Numbered from the stretch's first letter, positions 6,477 through 14,219 are shown. The stretch: DNA of 16,380 bases from CAZIMM01 sp964540415 (GCA_964540415.1 CAZIMM010000046.1:1-16380); one strand, 5' to 3'. Notes: generated by a model not told the origin, from the letters alone. Program-made: numbers and translations.

Positions 6477-7451
6477 TTGAACTTCAAAACAAGCGAAAAA
6501 AACGGTTCGGTGACGGGATTTTGCCTTATCAGAACATGCGAAAAAAAGGTTACGGCAAAGGGATTGCCCTATCTTGACATGGTTCTTGCCGACAGCACAG
6601 GTGAAATTTCAGCCAAATTCTGGGATTATAACGAGCAGGCTCACAGCGGATTCAAAGCGGACGATATAATCAAAATCAAAGGGACAATAATCAAATATAA
6701 CGACAATGAACAGCTGCGTGTTGAAAAAATCAGAGCTGTTGCGCCGGAGGACGGCGTGAACATTGCAGACTTTGTTCCGAGCGCGGACTGCTCGGGTGAG
6801 AATATGTTTGCCGAGCTGAAAAGGATTACTGCCGGTTTTGCGGACAGGGAGCTTGCAATGCTTGTTGACACCCTGCTCGATGAAAACCGCGAGAAGCTGC
6901 TGTTCTGGCCTGCCGCATTCAGGCTTCACCATGCCATGCGCGGAGGTCTGCTTTACCATACACTTTCAATTGTCCGTCTTGCGGAGTGCGCGGCGAAGCT
7001 TTATCCGTTTGTTGACAGCGACTTGCTGCTTGCGGGTGCAATTCTGCACGACATTGCCAAGACAACGGAGTATGAGGTCGGCATGTCCGGGATAGCCTCG
7101 GGCTACAGTGTTGACGGAGCGCTGATCGGCCACCTGGTCAGAGGCGCTATGATGGTTGAAAAAGCCTCCGAAAAGCTCGGAATTTCAAAAGAAAAATCAA
7201 TGCTTGTTGAGCATATGCTCATTTCGCACCACGGCGAGCCGGAGTTCGGTGCCGCTTCCCGCCCCATGTTCATTGAGGCGGAAATACTTTCCCAGCTCGA
7301 CCTCATGGACGCGAGAATCTACGAAATGGCACAGACGGTGTCCGCTGTAAGCCCCGGTGAATTCTCTGCGCGTCAGTGGGCGCTCGACAACCGCAAGCTA
7401 TATAACCACGGCAGAATGTCTGTTGAACCGAAAGCAAAGCTCTTTGACTGA
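6477..7451 (+). CDS. yhaM: YhaM-type 3'-5' exoribonuclease (OB-fold plus HD domain)
   Basis: The 324-residue cytoplasmic protein has two parts. Residues 11-90 form an OB-fold nucleic-acid-binding domain (VTGFCLIRTCEKKVTAKG, LADSTGEISAKFWD). Residues about 145-290 form an HD metal-dependent hydrolase domain. Likely metal residues are His161 in GGLLYHTLS, His191-Asp192 in AGAILHDIAKT, His219 in IGHLVRG, His251/252 in LISHHGEPEFGA, and Asp275 or Asp278. This matches Gram-positive YhaM (about 314 residues), a Mn-dependent 3'-5' exonuclease acting on RNA and single-stranded DNA. The TTG start is set by GGAGGT. It is first in a likely five-gene unit with DUF2804, ktrB, ktrA and a lipoprotein, and is divergent from spoVAC. 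The family assignment is strong; activity on specific RNAs is not readable. Confidence 0.88.
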   Translation: MNFKTSEKNGSVTGFCLIRTCEKKVTAKGLPYLDMVLADSTGEISAKFWDYNEQAHSGFKADDIIKIKGTIIKYNDNEQLRVEKIRAVAPEDGVNIADFVPSADCSGENMFAELKRITAGFADRELAMLVDTLLDENREKLLFWPAAFRLHHAMRGGLLYHTLSIVRLAECAAKLYPFVDSDLLLAGAILHDIAKTTEYEVGMSGIASGYSVDGALIGHLVRGAMMVEKASEKLGISKEKSMLVEHMLISHHGEPEFGAASRPMFIEAEILSQLDLMDARIYEMAQTVSAVSPGEFSARQWALDNRKLYNHGRMSVEPKAKLFD

Positions 7452-7475
7452 ATTTAATTTGGGAGGAACATTTAT

Positions 7476-8504
7476 ATGCGTAATCACGAAGTAACCAAGG
7501 TACAGCCCCTGCTCAGGCAGGACGGAACTCTTACCGAACCCGGCTGGTCGCGCAATCTCGTTCAGGTTTATGACCGTTCAATGATTAAAGCTCCGAAGTT
7601 CAGAATAAAGGAATGGGATTATTACCTTGTCATCTCCAATTCGGAAAATTTCGGCGTTGCAATGACAATTTCGGACGACGGATACATCGGTCTGCAAAGC
7701 GTATCCCTTCTTGACTTTTCCGTGCCCTGCGAGCAGACAACAACTGTCCTCAACGCTTTCCCCATGGGCAAATTCAAGCTTCCGTCCGACACCGGCTGCC
7801 ACAACACGGTTTACCATGACAAGCGCCTTGACATGGAGTTCCTTGTAACTCCCAACAAACGCCGCCTTGTGTGCGAAATGAAGAATTTCAAGGACGGCAA
7901 AACCTTTAAATGTGACATTACGCTTGACCAGCCTCCGATGGACACAATGGTCATCGCAACGCCTTGGAAGGAAAAGAAAACGGCGTTTTACTATAACCAG
8001 AAAATCAACTGCATGCGTGCGAGCGGCTCTGCGGAGTTCGACGGCAGAACATATACCTTCAACCCGGAAACCGACTTCGGCACTCTTGACTGGGGCAGGG
8101 GAGTCTGGACATACGACAACACGTGGTACTGGGGCTCCGGCAACGGTGTTGTCAACGGCAAGCCCTTCGGCTTCAACATTGGGTACGGCTTCGGCGACAC
8201 AACTGCTGCGAGCGAGAATATCCTGTTCTATGACGGCAAGTGCCACAAGCTTGACGACATCGCGTTCAACATTCCCGAAAGCAGCTATACCGACCCGTGG
8301 ACTTTCACCTCAAGCGACGGACGCTTTGAGATGGACTTTGTGCCGATACTTGACAGAGCGGCGAAAATTGACGTCGGAGTTATTGTAACCGACCAGCATC
8401 AGGTTTTCGGCAAGCTCAGCGGCAAGGCAATTCTGGACGACGGCACTGTCCTTGATGTTAAGGATCTTCTATGTTTTGCAGAGGATGTACATAATAAATA
8501 TTGA
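7476..8504 (+). CDS. DUF2804 family protein
   Basis: The 342-residue product has no signal peptide or membrane segment and looks cytoplasmic. It carries features I associate with DUF2804: an early turn QPLLRQDGTLTEPGW (10-24), the strongly conserved DWGRGVW (205-211) followed by a Trp/Gly-rich stretch, GFNIGYGFGD (232-241), and SENILFYDGKCHKLDDIAF (247-264). The pattern suggests a beta-rich, lipocalin- or glycan-binding-like fold, but no biochemical function is established to my knowledge. The ribosome site GGGAGG (7461-7466) is 9 nt from ATG. Gaps of 24 bp before and 12 bp after suggest co-transcription with yhaM and ktrB. No catalytic motif can be named. Confidence 0.8.
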   Translation: MRNHEVTKVQPLLRQDGTLTEPGWSRNLVQVYDRSMIKAPKFRIKEWDYYLVISNSENFGVAMTISDDGYIGLQSVSLLDFSVPCEQTTTVLNAFPMGKFKLPSDTGCHNTVYHDKRLDMEFLVTPNKRRLVCEMKNFKDGKTFKCDITLDQPPMDTMVIATPWKEKKTAFYYNQKINCMRASGSAEFDGRTYTFNPETDFGTLDWGRGVWTYDNTWYWGSGNGVVNGKPFGFNIGYGFGDTTAASENILFYDGKCHKLDDIAFNIPESSYTDPWTFTSSDGRFEMDFVPILDRAAKIDVGVIVTDQHQVFGKLSGKAILDDGTVLDVKDLLCFAEDVHNKY

Positions 8505-8516
8505 GGCCGTTTTTAT

Positions 8517-9815
8517 ATGCGTAAAGTATTTAAGTCGTTTTCTCCGGCAAGGATAATCGTTCTGGCTTTCTTCTCTGTAATTTTTTTCGGGGCTGTGCTG
8601 CTTATGCTCCCGTTTTCTTTGAATGCGGGTATGAGTCTGAGCTTTGTGGACGCACTGTTCACCTCCGCGAGCGCTGTGTGCGTAACGGGTCTGACCGTTG
8701 TTGACACCTACACTGTGTTCAGCATGTTCGGCAGAGCGGTTATTGCGGCGCTCATTCAGGTCGGCGGCTTCGGCATTGCTTCAATCGGTGTAGGCTTTGT
8801 TATGCTTTCCGGCAAGCACATCACACTCAGAGAGCGTCAGCTTGTCGGCGAAAGCTGGAACATTTCGACACACAGCGGGCTTTTAAAGGTGCTGAAATTC
8901 GTTGTAAGAGTGACTGTTTGTGTTGAGCTTGCGGGAACCGTTGCCGGCTATGCGGTGTTCAGACGGTATTTTCATCCTGCGCGTGCGCTGCAAACGGCTG
9001 CTTTTAACGCTATTTCATCGTTTAACAACGCCGGCTTTGACATGCTCGGAAACGGTAACAGCTTTATTGATTATTCGGACGATGCAGCACTTGAACTGCT
9101 CACCGCCGCACTGATAATAATCGGAGGCATCGGCTTCCTTGTAATCGGCGACTGCAAGAGGAATTTCAAAAATCCGCACAAGCTTTCCCTGCACAGCAAG
9201 GTGGTTTTGAGCTTTACATTGTTTCTCCTCCTTGCCGGCACTGCGGTTTACCGCATAACAACCGATGAATCGATTCTCAATTGCTTTTTCGGCAGTGTTA
9301 CGGCGAGAACGGCAGGCTTTGCCACGTTTGACTACGGTAAACTGGAAAATACGGCGATGGTGCTCACAATGCTGCTCATGTTTGTCGGTGCATCACCCGG
9401 CTCTACGGGCGGCGGTATCAAAACAACAACGGCATTTTTGCTGCTGTGCAATATCAGAGGAGCAATTCTCAACAGGGACACTCAGGCGTTCAGAAGAAAG
9501 CTCCCGGACGGATTAGTCCGCAAGGCCTTCCTTTTGGCAAGTGTTGCCGCGATGGTTATCATTGCTGCGGTATTTATGCTTTGCGCACTTGAACCCGAAA
9601 AAGAGATTCCCGATTTGCTTTTTGAAACGGTGTCTGCATTCGGAACTGTCGGACTTTCGACGGGAATAACCTCACAGCTCTGTTCGGCATCAAAGGTACT
9701 TGTGACGTTGGTTATGTATATCGGCAGGCTCGGACCGCTGACAATGGTAACGGTTTGGGCATCAAGAAAACCCCGGAATATCAGCTATTCCGAGGAGGAC
9801 ATCACAATCGGATAG
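8517..9815 (+). CDS. ktrB: KtrB-type potassium uptake channel subunit (TrkH/KtrB family)
   Basis: This 432-residue integral membrane protein belongs to the superfamily of K+ transporters with four fused M1-P-M2 repeats. The four selectivity-filter loops are visible: CVTGLT (Gly58), NNAGFD (Gly173), RTAGFAT (Gly267) and GTVGLS (Gly379). The third repeat carries the flexible gating loop GASPGSTGGGIKTT (291-304), typical of KtrB/TrkH. Length is near the ~440-450 of KtrB, shorter than TrkH. The ATG start has only a weak TGAGG site overlapping the stop of the DUF2804 gene, so translational coupling is likely. The regulatory partner KtrA is encoded 6 bp downstream. The pair imports K+, probably driven by Na+ or membrane potential, and is commonly involved in osmotic adaptation and K+ homeostasis. 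Confidence 0.94.
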   Translation: MRKVFKSFSPARIIVLAFFSVIFFGAVLLMLPFSLNAGMSLSFVDALFTSASAVCVTGLTVVDTYTVFSMFGRAVIAALIQVGGFGIASIGVGFVMLSGKHITLRERQLVGESWNISTHSGLLKVLKFVVRVTVCVELAGTVAGYAVFRRYFHPARALQTAAFNAISSFNNAGFDMLGNGNSFIDYSDDAALELLTAALIIIGGIGFLVIGDCKRNFKNPHKLSLHSKVVLSFTLFLLLAGTAVYRITTDESILNCFFGSVTARTAGFATFDYGKLENTAMVLTMLLMFVGASPGSTGGGIKTTTAFLLLCNIRGAILNRDTQAFRRKLPDGLVRKAFLLASVAAMVIIAAVFMLCALEPEKEIPDLLFETVSAFGTVGLSTGITSQLCSASKVLVTLVMYIGRLGPLTMVTVWASRKPRNISYSEEDITIG

Positions 9816-9821
9816 GAGAAG

Positions 9822-10523
9822 ATGCATATTATGGGTATGTTCGGCGGCAAAAAAAGCAATTCCGGCAACGGTGCAACCTTCGGTGTTATCGGCCTCGGAC
9901 GTTTCGGCACGGCTCTCGCGCAAAGGCTTTCCGAATTGGGCGCTGAGGTGCTTGTCATTGACTCGAACGAGAGAAAAATCAAGGATATAAGAGCATACAC
10001 GGACTATGCTTTCGTCGTCCGTGAGCTTTCGCGTGAGGCATTGATTGAAACCGGAATTCAGAACTGCGAGACGGTTGTGGTGTGCATCGGTGAAAAAATT
10101 GATACCTGCATTCTCACAACCCTGACTGTCGTTGACCTCGGCGTGCCGAAGGTTATTGCAAAGGCGACAAGCTACGAACAGGGCAGTGTGCTCGAAAAGC
10201 TCGGCGCGGAGGTCATTTATGCGGAGCGTGACATGGCTATAAGGCTTGCAAAGAAACTGACCTCGAACAGCTTGATTGAATACATTGCTCTGAACAATGA
10301 AATTGAGATATCCGAGCTGAAGGCGACCGACAGAATTGTCGGGAAAAGCGTCATGCAGTCAAACATCCGCAAGGAGTACGGATTAAATATCATTGCAATT
10401 GAATCGTGCGGTAATACAATTACCGAAATCACGCCCGATTACGTTTTAGGTGACGGAGATTTGATTGTGGTTATCGGCAAGGGAACCAATATTGCCAAGT
10501 TTGAAAAATTTCTGCTCAGCTGA
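9822..10523 (+). CDS. ktrA: KtrA-type potassium uptake regulatory subunit (RCK: TrkA-N plus TrkA-C)
   Basis: The 233-residue cytoplasmic protein has an N-terminal Rossmann RCK domain with nucleotide motif GVIGLGRFG (21-29) and Asp48 at the end of the second strand (VLVIDSNE). It also has the VVVCIGE and VIAKATS strands, and a C-terminal RCK-C domain (about 155-232, ending DGDLIVVIGKG). KtrA forms an octameric ring under the KtrB dimer and gates it with ATP/ADP and sometimes c-di-AMP. Two starts are possible: ATG 9822, 3 nt from AGGAG (9814-9818), or ATG 9831, 12 nt away. The N-terminal tail before the Rossmann strand is Gly/Lys/Ser-rich and about 10 residues longer than usual. The Shine-Dalgarno overlaps the ktrB stop, fitting tight coupling. 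Function is confident; the start is uncertain by 3 to 5 residues. Confidence 0.94.
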   Translation: MHIMGMFGGKKSNSGNGATFGVIGLGRFGTALAQRLSELGAEVLVIDSNERKIKDIRAYTDYAFVVRELSREALIETGIQNCETVVVCIGEKIDTCILTTLTVVDLGVPKVIAKATSYEQGSVLEKLGAEVIYAERDMAIRLAKKLTSNSLIEYIALNNEIEISELKATDRIVGKSVMQSNIRKEYGLNIIAIESCGNTITEITPDYVLGDGDLIVVIGKGTNIAKFEKFLLS

Positions 10524-10540
10524 AATCGACAGGAAAGAAA

Positions 10541-11122
10541 ATGAAAATAGTCTTAAAAATCGCCTGTGTGCTCATTTGTACTGCAATGCTGTGCTCTTGT
10601 TCAGAGGAACAGGAAAAAAACGGGGAGCACGTGGGTCATGAGCACGCAATCACCGCGGTGGGGGCGTCACAGTTTTATCACGCCGGCTTTGAGTGGAAGG
10701 ACAACTGTGTCTTTGCCGTCGGCATTGTCACCAGGAACGGCGACAAGCTGAATGAAGAATGGGAAAAATATTCCGCTCGGTATGTCCTGAGCTTTGTCGC
10801 CGATGAAAACGGAATGCCGCCGCTTGCGGAAGCTGCAAACGACGGCAAAAACGCCACTGATTATATTGTTGTCACGCCCAGGTATGAGGGCAGCAAAATA
10901 ACTGTTGAGGAGCTGGAAACCGGGGACATTGTTTACACCGGGGACGGCACCTTCATCATCAGATGCGCGGCGGAGTGCAACAAGGGCTATGTTCGGGTTA
11001 AGGTTCGCTGTGACGATATTGTCGCAGAGGCTGTTTTGCAATGGAACGCGGACGGCTCGGCGCTGCTGCTGCCGGACGATGTGCAGGATATTTCAAATTA
11101 CATTATTGATTTGAAGTATTGA
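10541..11122 (+). CDS. Predicted lipoprotein of unknown function with His-rich N-terminus
   Basis: The 193-residue product begins with a lysine-containing hydrophobic signal and a lipobox LCSC, with lipidated Cys20. Just after this is an acidic, His-containing stretch, NGEHVGHEHAI (27-37), with His30, His33 and His35. The rest is beta-like, with regular alternating strands (VLSFVADENG, DYIVVTPRYEG, YVRVKVRCDD, EAVLQWNADG). I recognise no family. It lies 17 bp after ktrA with AGGAAAG (10531-10537) before ATG, so it is probably the last gene of the yhaM-ktr unit. Its final 20 bases overlap the 3' end of the metallophosphoesterase gene on the other strand. The mature protein should sit on the outer face of the membrane. 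Confidence 0.75.
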   Translation: MKIVLKIACVLICTAMLCSCSEEQEKNGEHVGHEHAITAVGASQFYHAGFEWKDNCVFAVGIVTRNGDKLNEEWEKYSARYVLSFVADENGMPPLAEAANDGKNATDYIVVTPRYEGSKITVEELETGDIVYTGDGTFIIRCAAECNKGYVRVKVRCDDIVAEAVLQWNADGSALLLPDDVQDISNYIIDLKY

Positions 11123-12035
11123 TCGGAAAAACAAAATCATATTCCGTCAGCCACTGCGAGGAGCCGAAGTTCCTCGCGCGCAGGCAGACCTCGGTTTTAT
11201 AGACCTCAATAACATAGCCGCAGCCGGGGGAGACCTCTTCGCCGTAAAGACTGCCGGCACAGCAGGGAACATTGATATATGTCACACCGCTTTCGGTGTA
11301 TGCCCCGCCTTGAGTATAGCCCATGTGCAGGTGCCCGGAGATGTAAAAAACATTTTCGTGCTCCTGCAATATTTTTTTGAGCGCATCGCCCTGCTCCCCG
11401 ACGTGTCCTTCTCCCCAGGCGTAATTGAACGTGCCGTCAACAGGCTGGTGGCAAAAAACAAAAACCGGTTGCCCGCCGGCATCTGTGAGCTGTCGGTCAA
11501 GCCATGAAAGCTGGGCTTCGGAAAGATATGCCTGAACTCCGGCATCAGCCTCAGAGCCGAGTGCAATGAGTCTGAAGCCGTTCAGCTCGGTGCTGTAATA
11601 TACCTTGTCGGTTTTGTCAGGAGTGAACGCATTCCTGAAGCCTATATAGCGCTTTGTGAGACTGTTGAAACCTGCCTCGCTGCCGCCGTTGCCGAGCTCG
11701 TGATTCCCGGAGGCGATAAACAGCTTGCTTGTAAGCCGGGCACTGCGCAAAGCGCCGTAAAGGCAGAGGTTCTCGATCTCCTGTCCGTTCATAACACTGT
11801 CCCCGACAATAACAAGAGAGTCATTCCTTTCCGCGGCGGCAACATCGGCGAAAACCCCGCATGTCGCGGCAAGCTTCTGCGGTTCGGTGGACTCGATGTG
11901 AGTGTCCGAAATAACCGCAAGGCTCAAAGCGGGCTCCGCCCTCAGCGGCGAATAGCTGTCCGGCTGTGAGGAATAGGCAACGGCGCAGAACACCGCGATA
12001 CTGAGCACCGCCAGCCTTCTGAACAAAAGCATCAT
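11103..12035 (-). CDS. Exported or membrane-anchored calcineurin-like metallophosphoesterase
   Basis: The 310-residue product starts with a basic, hydrophobic signal or anchor (about residues 5-22), so the catalytic part should act outside the membrane. All five metallophosphoesterase motifs are present: VISDTHIE (Asp44, His46), IVGDS (Asp79), SGNHE (Asn111, His112), FCHQP (His196) and SGHLHMG (His235, His237). This gives an intact two-metal site for phosphomonoester or diester hydrolysis; substrate unknown. ATG 12035 is preceded by AAGGGGTG about 7 nt upstream; a second ATG follows immediately. It is transcribed alone, convergent with the ktr unit (20-bp overlap) and divergent from the spoIIQ-like gene. 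A cell-wall or teichoic-acid related target is possible but not shown. Confidence 0.88.
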   Translation of the reverse strand: MMLLFRRLAVLSIAVFCAVAYSSQPDSYSPLRAEPALSLAVISDTHIESTEPQKLAATCGVFADVAAAERNDSLVIVGDSVMNGQEIENLCLYGALRSARLTSKLFIASGNHELGNGGSEAGFNSLTKRYIGFRNAFTPDKTDKVYYSTELNGFRLIALGSEADAGVQAYLSEAQLSWLDRQLTDAGGQPVFVFCHQPVDGTFNYAWGEGHVGEQGDALKKILQEHENVFYISGHLHMGYTQGGAYTESGVTYINVPCCAGSLYGEEVSPGCGYVIEVYKTEVCLRARNFGSSQWLTEYDFVFPINTSNQ

Positions 12036-12090
12036 GACTGTGCACCCCTTATTATGAAAATCGGATTAATAGGAAATATATATTCATAAT

Positions 12091-12119
12091 ATCATGCTGC
12101 CATGAAGATAATATTACAA
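12091..12119 (-). promoter_or_regulatory. Candidate promoter for the metallophosphoesterase gene
   Basis: On the minus strand TTGTAA (12119-12114), a 17-bp spacer and CATGAT (12096-12091) give four of six matches in each box. Spacing is ideal and the predicted start lies about 50 nt before the gene. The region is AT-rich, so chance matches are likely. Confidence 0.35.
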
Positions 12120-12168
12120 TTAGGAAAAATAATTGTCGCTTTTGCACTTTACTTTTCCGCTCAAAGGG

Positions 12169-12197
12169 TTGCCGAATACATTTTTGAATAATATACT
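12169..12197 (+). promoter_or_regulatory. Candidate promoter for the SpoIIQ-like gene
   Basis: TTGCCG (12169-12174), a 17-bp spacer and TATACT (12192-12197) resemble a sigma-A promoter with a weak -35 box. Known spoIIQ genes use sigma-F, and I found no good sigma-F or sigma-G match here, so this assignment is tentative. Confidence 0.35.
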
Positions 12198-12247
12198 GCC
12201 GCTTTGACAAAAATGATATCAAATCATTACGATGGAGGATGCTCAAA

Positions 12248-12976
12248 ATGATGGATATCGGCTTCAAAAAGACAGGCGGAGTTTCGGGATCAAAGCTCGG
12301 ATTTTATTCAATACTGTTGCTGTGCATAGTTGCTGCGGGCATAGGCGCGTGGGGAGCGGTGAAGAACTCGGCGGGCTATAAAGACAAGATTGCGAGTGAA
12401 ACCGCGGGGTATGACAACCGCACTCCGACCGGCGCGCAAACCGCAAGAGCAAACACGCCCGCAACCTCTGTTGAGGATATAAGGGCAACGCTTTCATTAA
12501 TTATCAGCGAGAACGCAACCACCGTTCCGGAAACAACAACTCAAACTCCCGACAATCTCCCGTTCAAGGGCGAGTTTACCCTTCCTCTCGGAACAAAGAT
12601 AATCAAGGATTATTCAGCCGGGGAAATGGTGGCGTCAAAGACAATGGGCGATTGGCGTGTGCACAACGGCATTGATTTTGAGGGAGACACCTCGGACGTG
12701 GTTCTGGCTGTGCAGCGCGGAACTGTGAAGGAAATGTATACTCACGAGCTTTGGGGAAATGTGATTGAGGTGTCCCACGGCAACGGAATGACAGTCAAAT
12801 ATTGCGGAGTCAAGCCGCTCGATTCTGTCAAAACGGGCGACGAAGTCACACGCGGACAGGAGCTGGGAACACTTTGCGAAATCCCGTGTGAAGCGGCTGA
12901 CGGATTGCACCTGCACCTGGAAATAACCGTCGAGGGCACTATTGTTGACCCTCTGGATGCATTGAACAGAGCCTGA
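12248..12976 (+). CDS. spoIIQ: SpoIIQ-like membrane-anchored M23 (LytM) peptidase
   Basis: From ATG 12248 the product is 242 residues. ATG 12239 is in frame but touches GGAGG (12234-12238), whereas 12248 is 9 nt away. It has a short basic N-terminus, one membrane helix (about 18-37), a Thr-rich low-complexity stretch (about 60-104) and a C-terminal M23 domain (about 125-240). The zinc ligands are intact: His139 and Asp143 in VHNGIDFEG and His223 in LHLHLE, with His221 as the likely catalytic residue. The layout and the phrases SKTMGDWRVHNGIDF and GHxLHLE-type ending resemble clostridial SpoIIQ, the forespore partner of SpoIIIAH in the engulfment channel. Clostridial SpoIIQ keeps the zinc site, Bacillus SpoIIQ lacks part of it. 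It could instead be another M23 cell-wall hydrolase. Its stop is 3 bp from the dinB stop. Confidence 0.65.
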   Translation: MMDIGFKKTGGVSGSKLGFYSILLLCIVAAGIGAWGAVKNSAGYKDKIASETAGYDNRTPTGAQTARANTPATSVEDIRATLSLIISENATTVPETTTQTPDNLPFKGEFTLPLGTKIIKDYSAGEMVASKTMGDWRVHNGIDFEGDTSDVVLAVQRGTVKEMYTHELWGNVIEVSHGNGMTVKYCGVKPLDSVKTGDEVTRGQELGTLCEIPCEAADGLHLHLEITVEGTIVDPLDALNRA

Positions 12977-12979
12977 ATC

Positions 12980-14209
12980 TCAAAAAAAACGAAGCATGGA
13001 GCGCAAAACCGGATGGCTGTCGGGCTCATTCAAGTCAATGAGGGAGGCACGGCGTATGCAGTTTTTTCCGAAGCGGGAGCGCAGTGAATCAACACTGCTT
13101 TCAATTGCCTCAAGCTTTTCGAGACGGCGGGCGTCGCAGTCAAGAGAAAGCTGAACACATTCGTTCTCATTGACAAGCTCGCAGGCGCGTATCCCGATTG
13201 AGCGGAGAGGCTCGCCGCGGCTGTTAACCTCCGAATACAGCTCCAGCCCTGTTTCAACCAGCCTGCCCACAAGCCTTGTCGGTGTGAGCAGACGGCGTTG
13301 GTGCTCATATGTGACAAGACTTGTGTCGCGAACCCCGAGCTGTATTGTGCCGGCGAGAGCGTGGTTTTCCCGCAGAGAATGCGCAACGCTCTCGCACAGT
13401 GAAATGAGTGTTACCCTCACCTGCTCCTCGCTTTCGAGGTCAAAGGGCTTAGTGGTGCTTCTGCCGATGCTTTTCGGAGGGGGAAAGGAACCGTCTTTCC
13501 TGACGGGCGAGCCGTCCATGCCGTTGGCACAGTACCAGAGGTATTCGCCGCCTTTACCCAGGGCGGCTCTGAGCAAAACCGGGTCGGCACGGGCAACATC
13601 ACCGATTGTCAGCAAACCCATGCGTGACAGCGTGTGTCCCGTTGCCTTTCCGACACCGAGCATATCGCTTGCCGGAAGCCGCCATATTTTCTCGCGGAAG
13701 GTATCATGCGGGATAACTGTGGTGGCATCCGGCTTCTTTATGTCGCTTCCGAGCTTTGCGAAAACCTTGTTGAAGCTTACCCCGGCGGACGCGGTGATTC
13801 CGAGCTCGCGCTTTATTTCGCCGCGAATTCTGTCCGCAATCGTTTTCCCGTCGCCGAAAAGCAGCAAACTGCCCGTCACATCCAGCCAGCACTCGTCAAT
13901 GCCGAAAGGCTCGATGAATTCGGTATATCTGCGGTAAATCTCCCGCGCTTCGCGGGAAAAAGCCGTGTATTTTTCATAATGAGGCTCAAGTATAACAAGC
14001 GAGGGGCACTTCTGCCGCGCCTGCCAGACAGCCTCGGCCGTTTTCACCCCGAAGCGCTTCGCGGGCTCGTTTTTGGCCAGGATTATTCCGTGACGGTTTT
14101 CAACGCTTCCGGCAACCGCCGTGGGCACTCCCTTCAGCTCCGGGTGTTCAAGGCACTCCACCGAGGCAAAAAAATTGTTGAGATCGCAATGCAAAATACA
14201 TCTTTCCAA
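12980..14209 (-). CDS. dinB: DNA polymerase IV (Y-family translesion polymerase)
   Basis: The 409-residue product is an error-prone lesion-bypass polymerase. Y-family motifs are HCDLNNFFASVE near the N-terminus (catalytic Asp9), the AKNEPAKRFGVKT block, PHYEKYTAFS, and GIDECWLDVTG with catalytic Asp105 and Glu106. This has Gly-Ile-Asp-Glu-Cys-Trp where Ser-Ile-Asp-Glu-Ala-Tyr is common. These are followed by ASAGVSFNKVFAKLGSDIKKP, a helix-hairpin-helix (GVGKATGHTLSRMGLLTIGDVA) and a little-finger domain with SIGRSTT. Near the C-terminus VQLSLD resembles the sliding-clamp motif QLSLF with the last Phe changed. The start is TTG 14209, preceded by GGTGA. Upstream in-frame codons to 14254 lie before the predicted transcription start. 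Its promoter carries two LexA-like boxes, so SOS induction is likely. Confidence 0.93.
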   Translation of the reverse strand: MERCILHCDLNNFFASVECLEHPELKGVPTAVAGSVENRHGIILAKNEPAKRFGVKTAEAVWQARQKCPSLVILEPHYEKYTAFSREAREIYRRYTEFIEPFGIDECWLDVTGSLLLFGDGKTIADRIRGEIKRELGITASAGVSFNKVFAKLGSDIKKPDATTVIPHDTFREKIWRLPASDMLGVGKATGHTLSRMGLLTIGDVARADPVLLRAALGKGGEYLWYCANGMDGSPVRKDGSFPPPKSIGRSTTKPFDLESEEQVRVTLISLCESVAHSLRENHALAGTIQLGVRDTSLVTYEHQRRLLTPTRLVGRLVETGLELYSEVNSRGEPLRSIGIRACELVNENECVQLSLDCDARRLEKLEAIESSVDSLRSRFGKNCIRRASLIDLNEPDSHPVLRSMLRFF

Positions 14210-14214
14210 AAAAA

Positions 14215-14219
14215 TCACC
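14215..14219 (-). promoter_or_regulatory. Shine-Dalgarno GGTGA that supports the dinB start at TTG 14209
   Basis: GGTGA on the minus strand is 5 nt before TTG 14209. It abuts the proximal LexA-like box, so a bound repressor would cover the start of the leader. Confidence 0.6.

Noticed and set aside
7578..8246. 222-residue minus-strand ORF antisense to the DUF2804 gene
   Set aside because: It is long but has no ribosome site and no recognisable motif, and it lies wholly within a gene with a clear family match and a good Shine-Dalgarno.
12052..12267. 71-residue minus-strand ORF across the mpe/spoIIQ-like intergenic region
   Set aside because: It has no ribosome site, an AT-driven composition, and overlaps the start of the SpoIIQ-like gene and both promoter candidates. 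It looks like chance.
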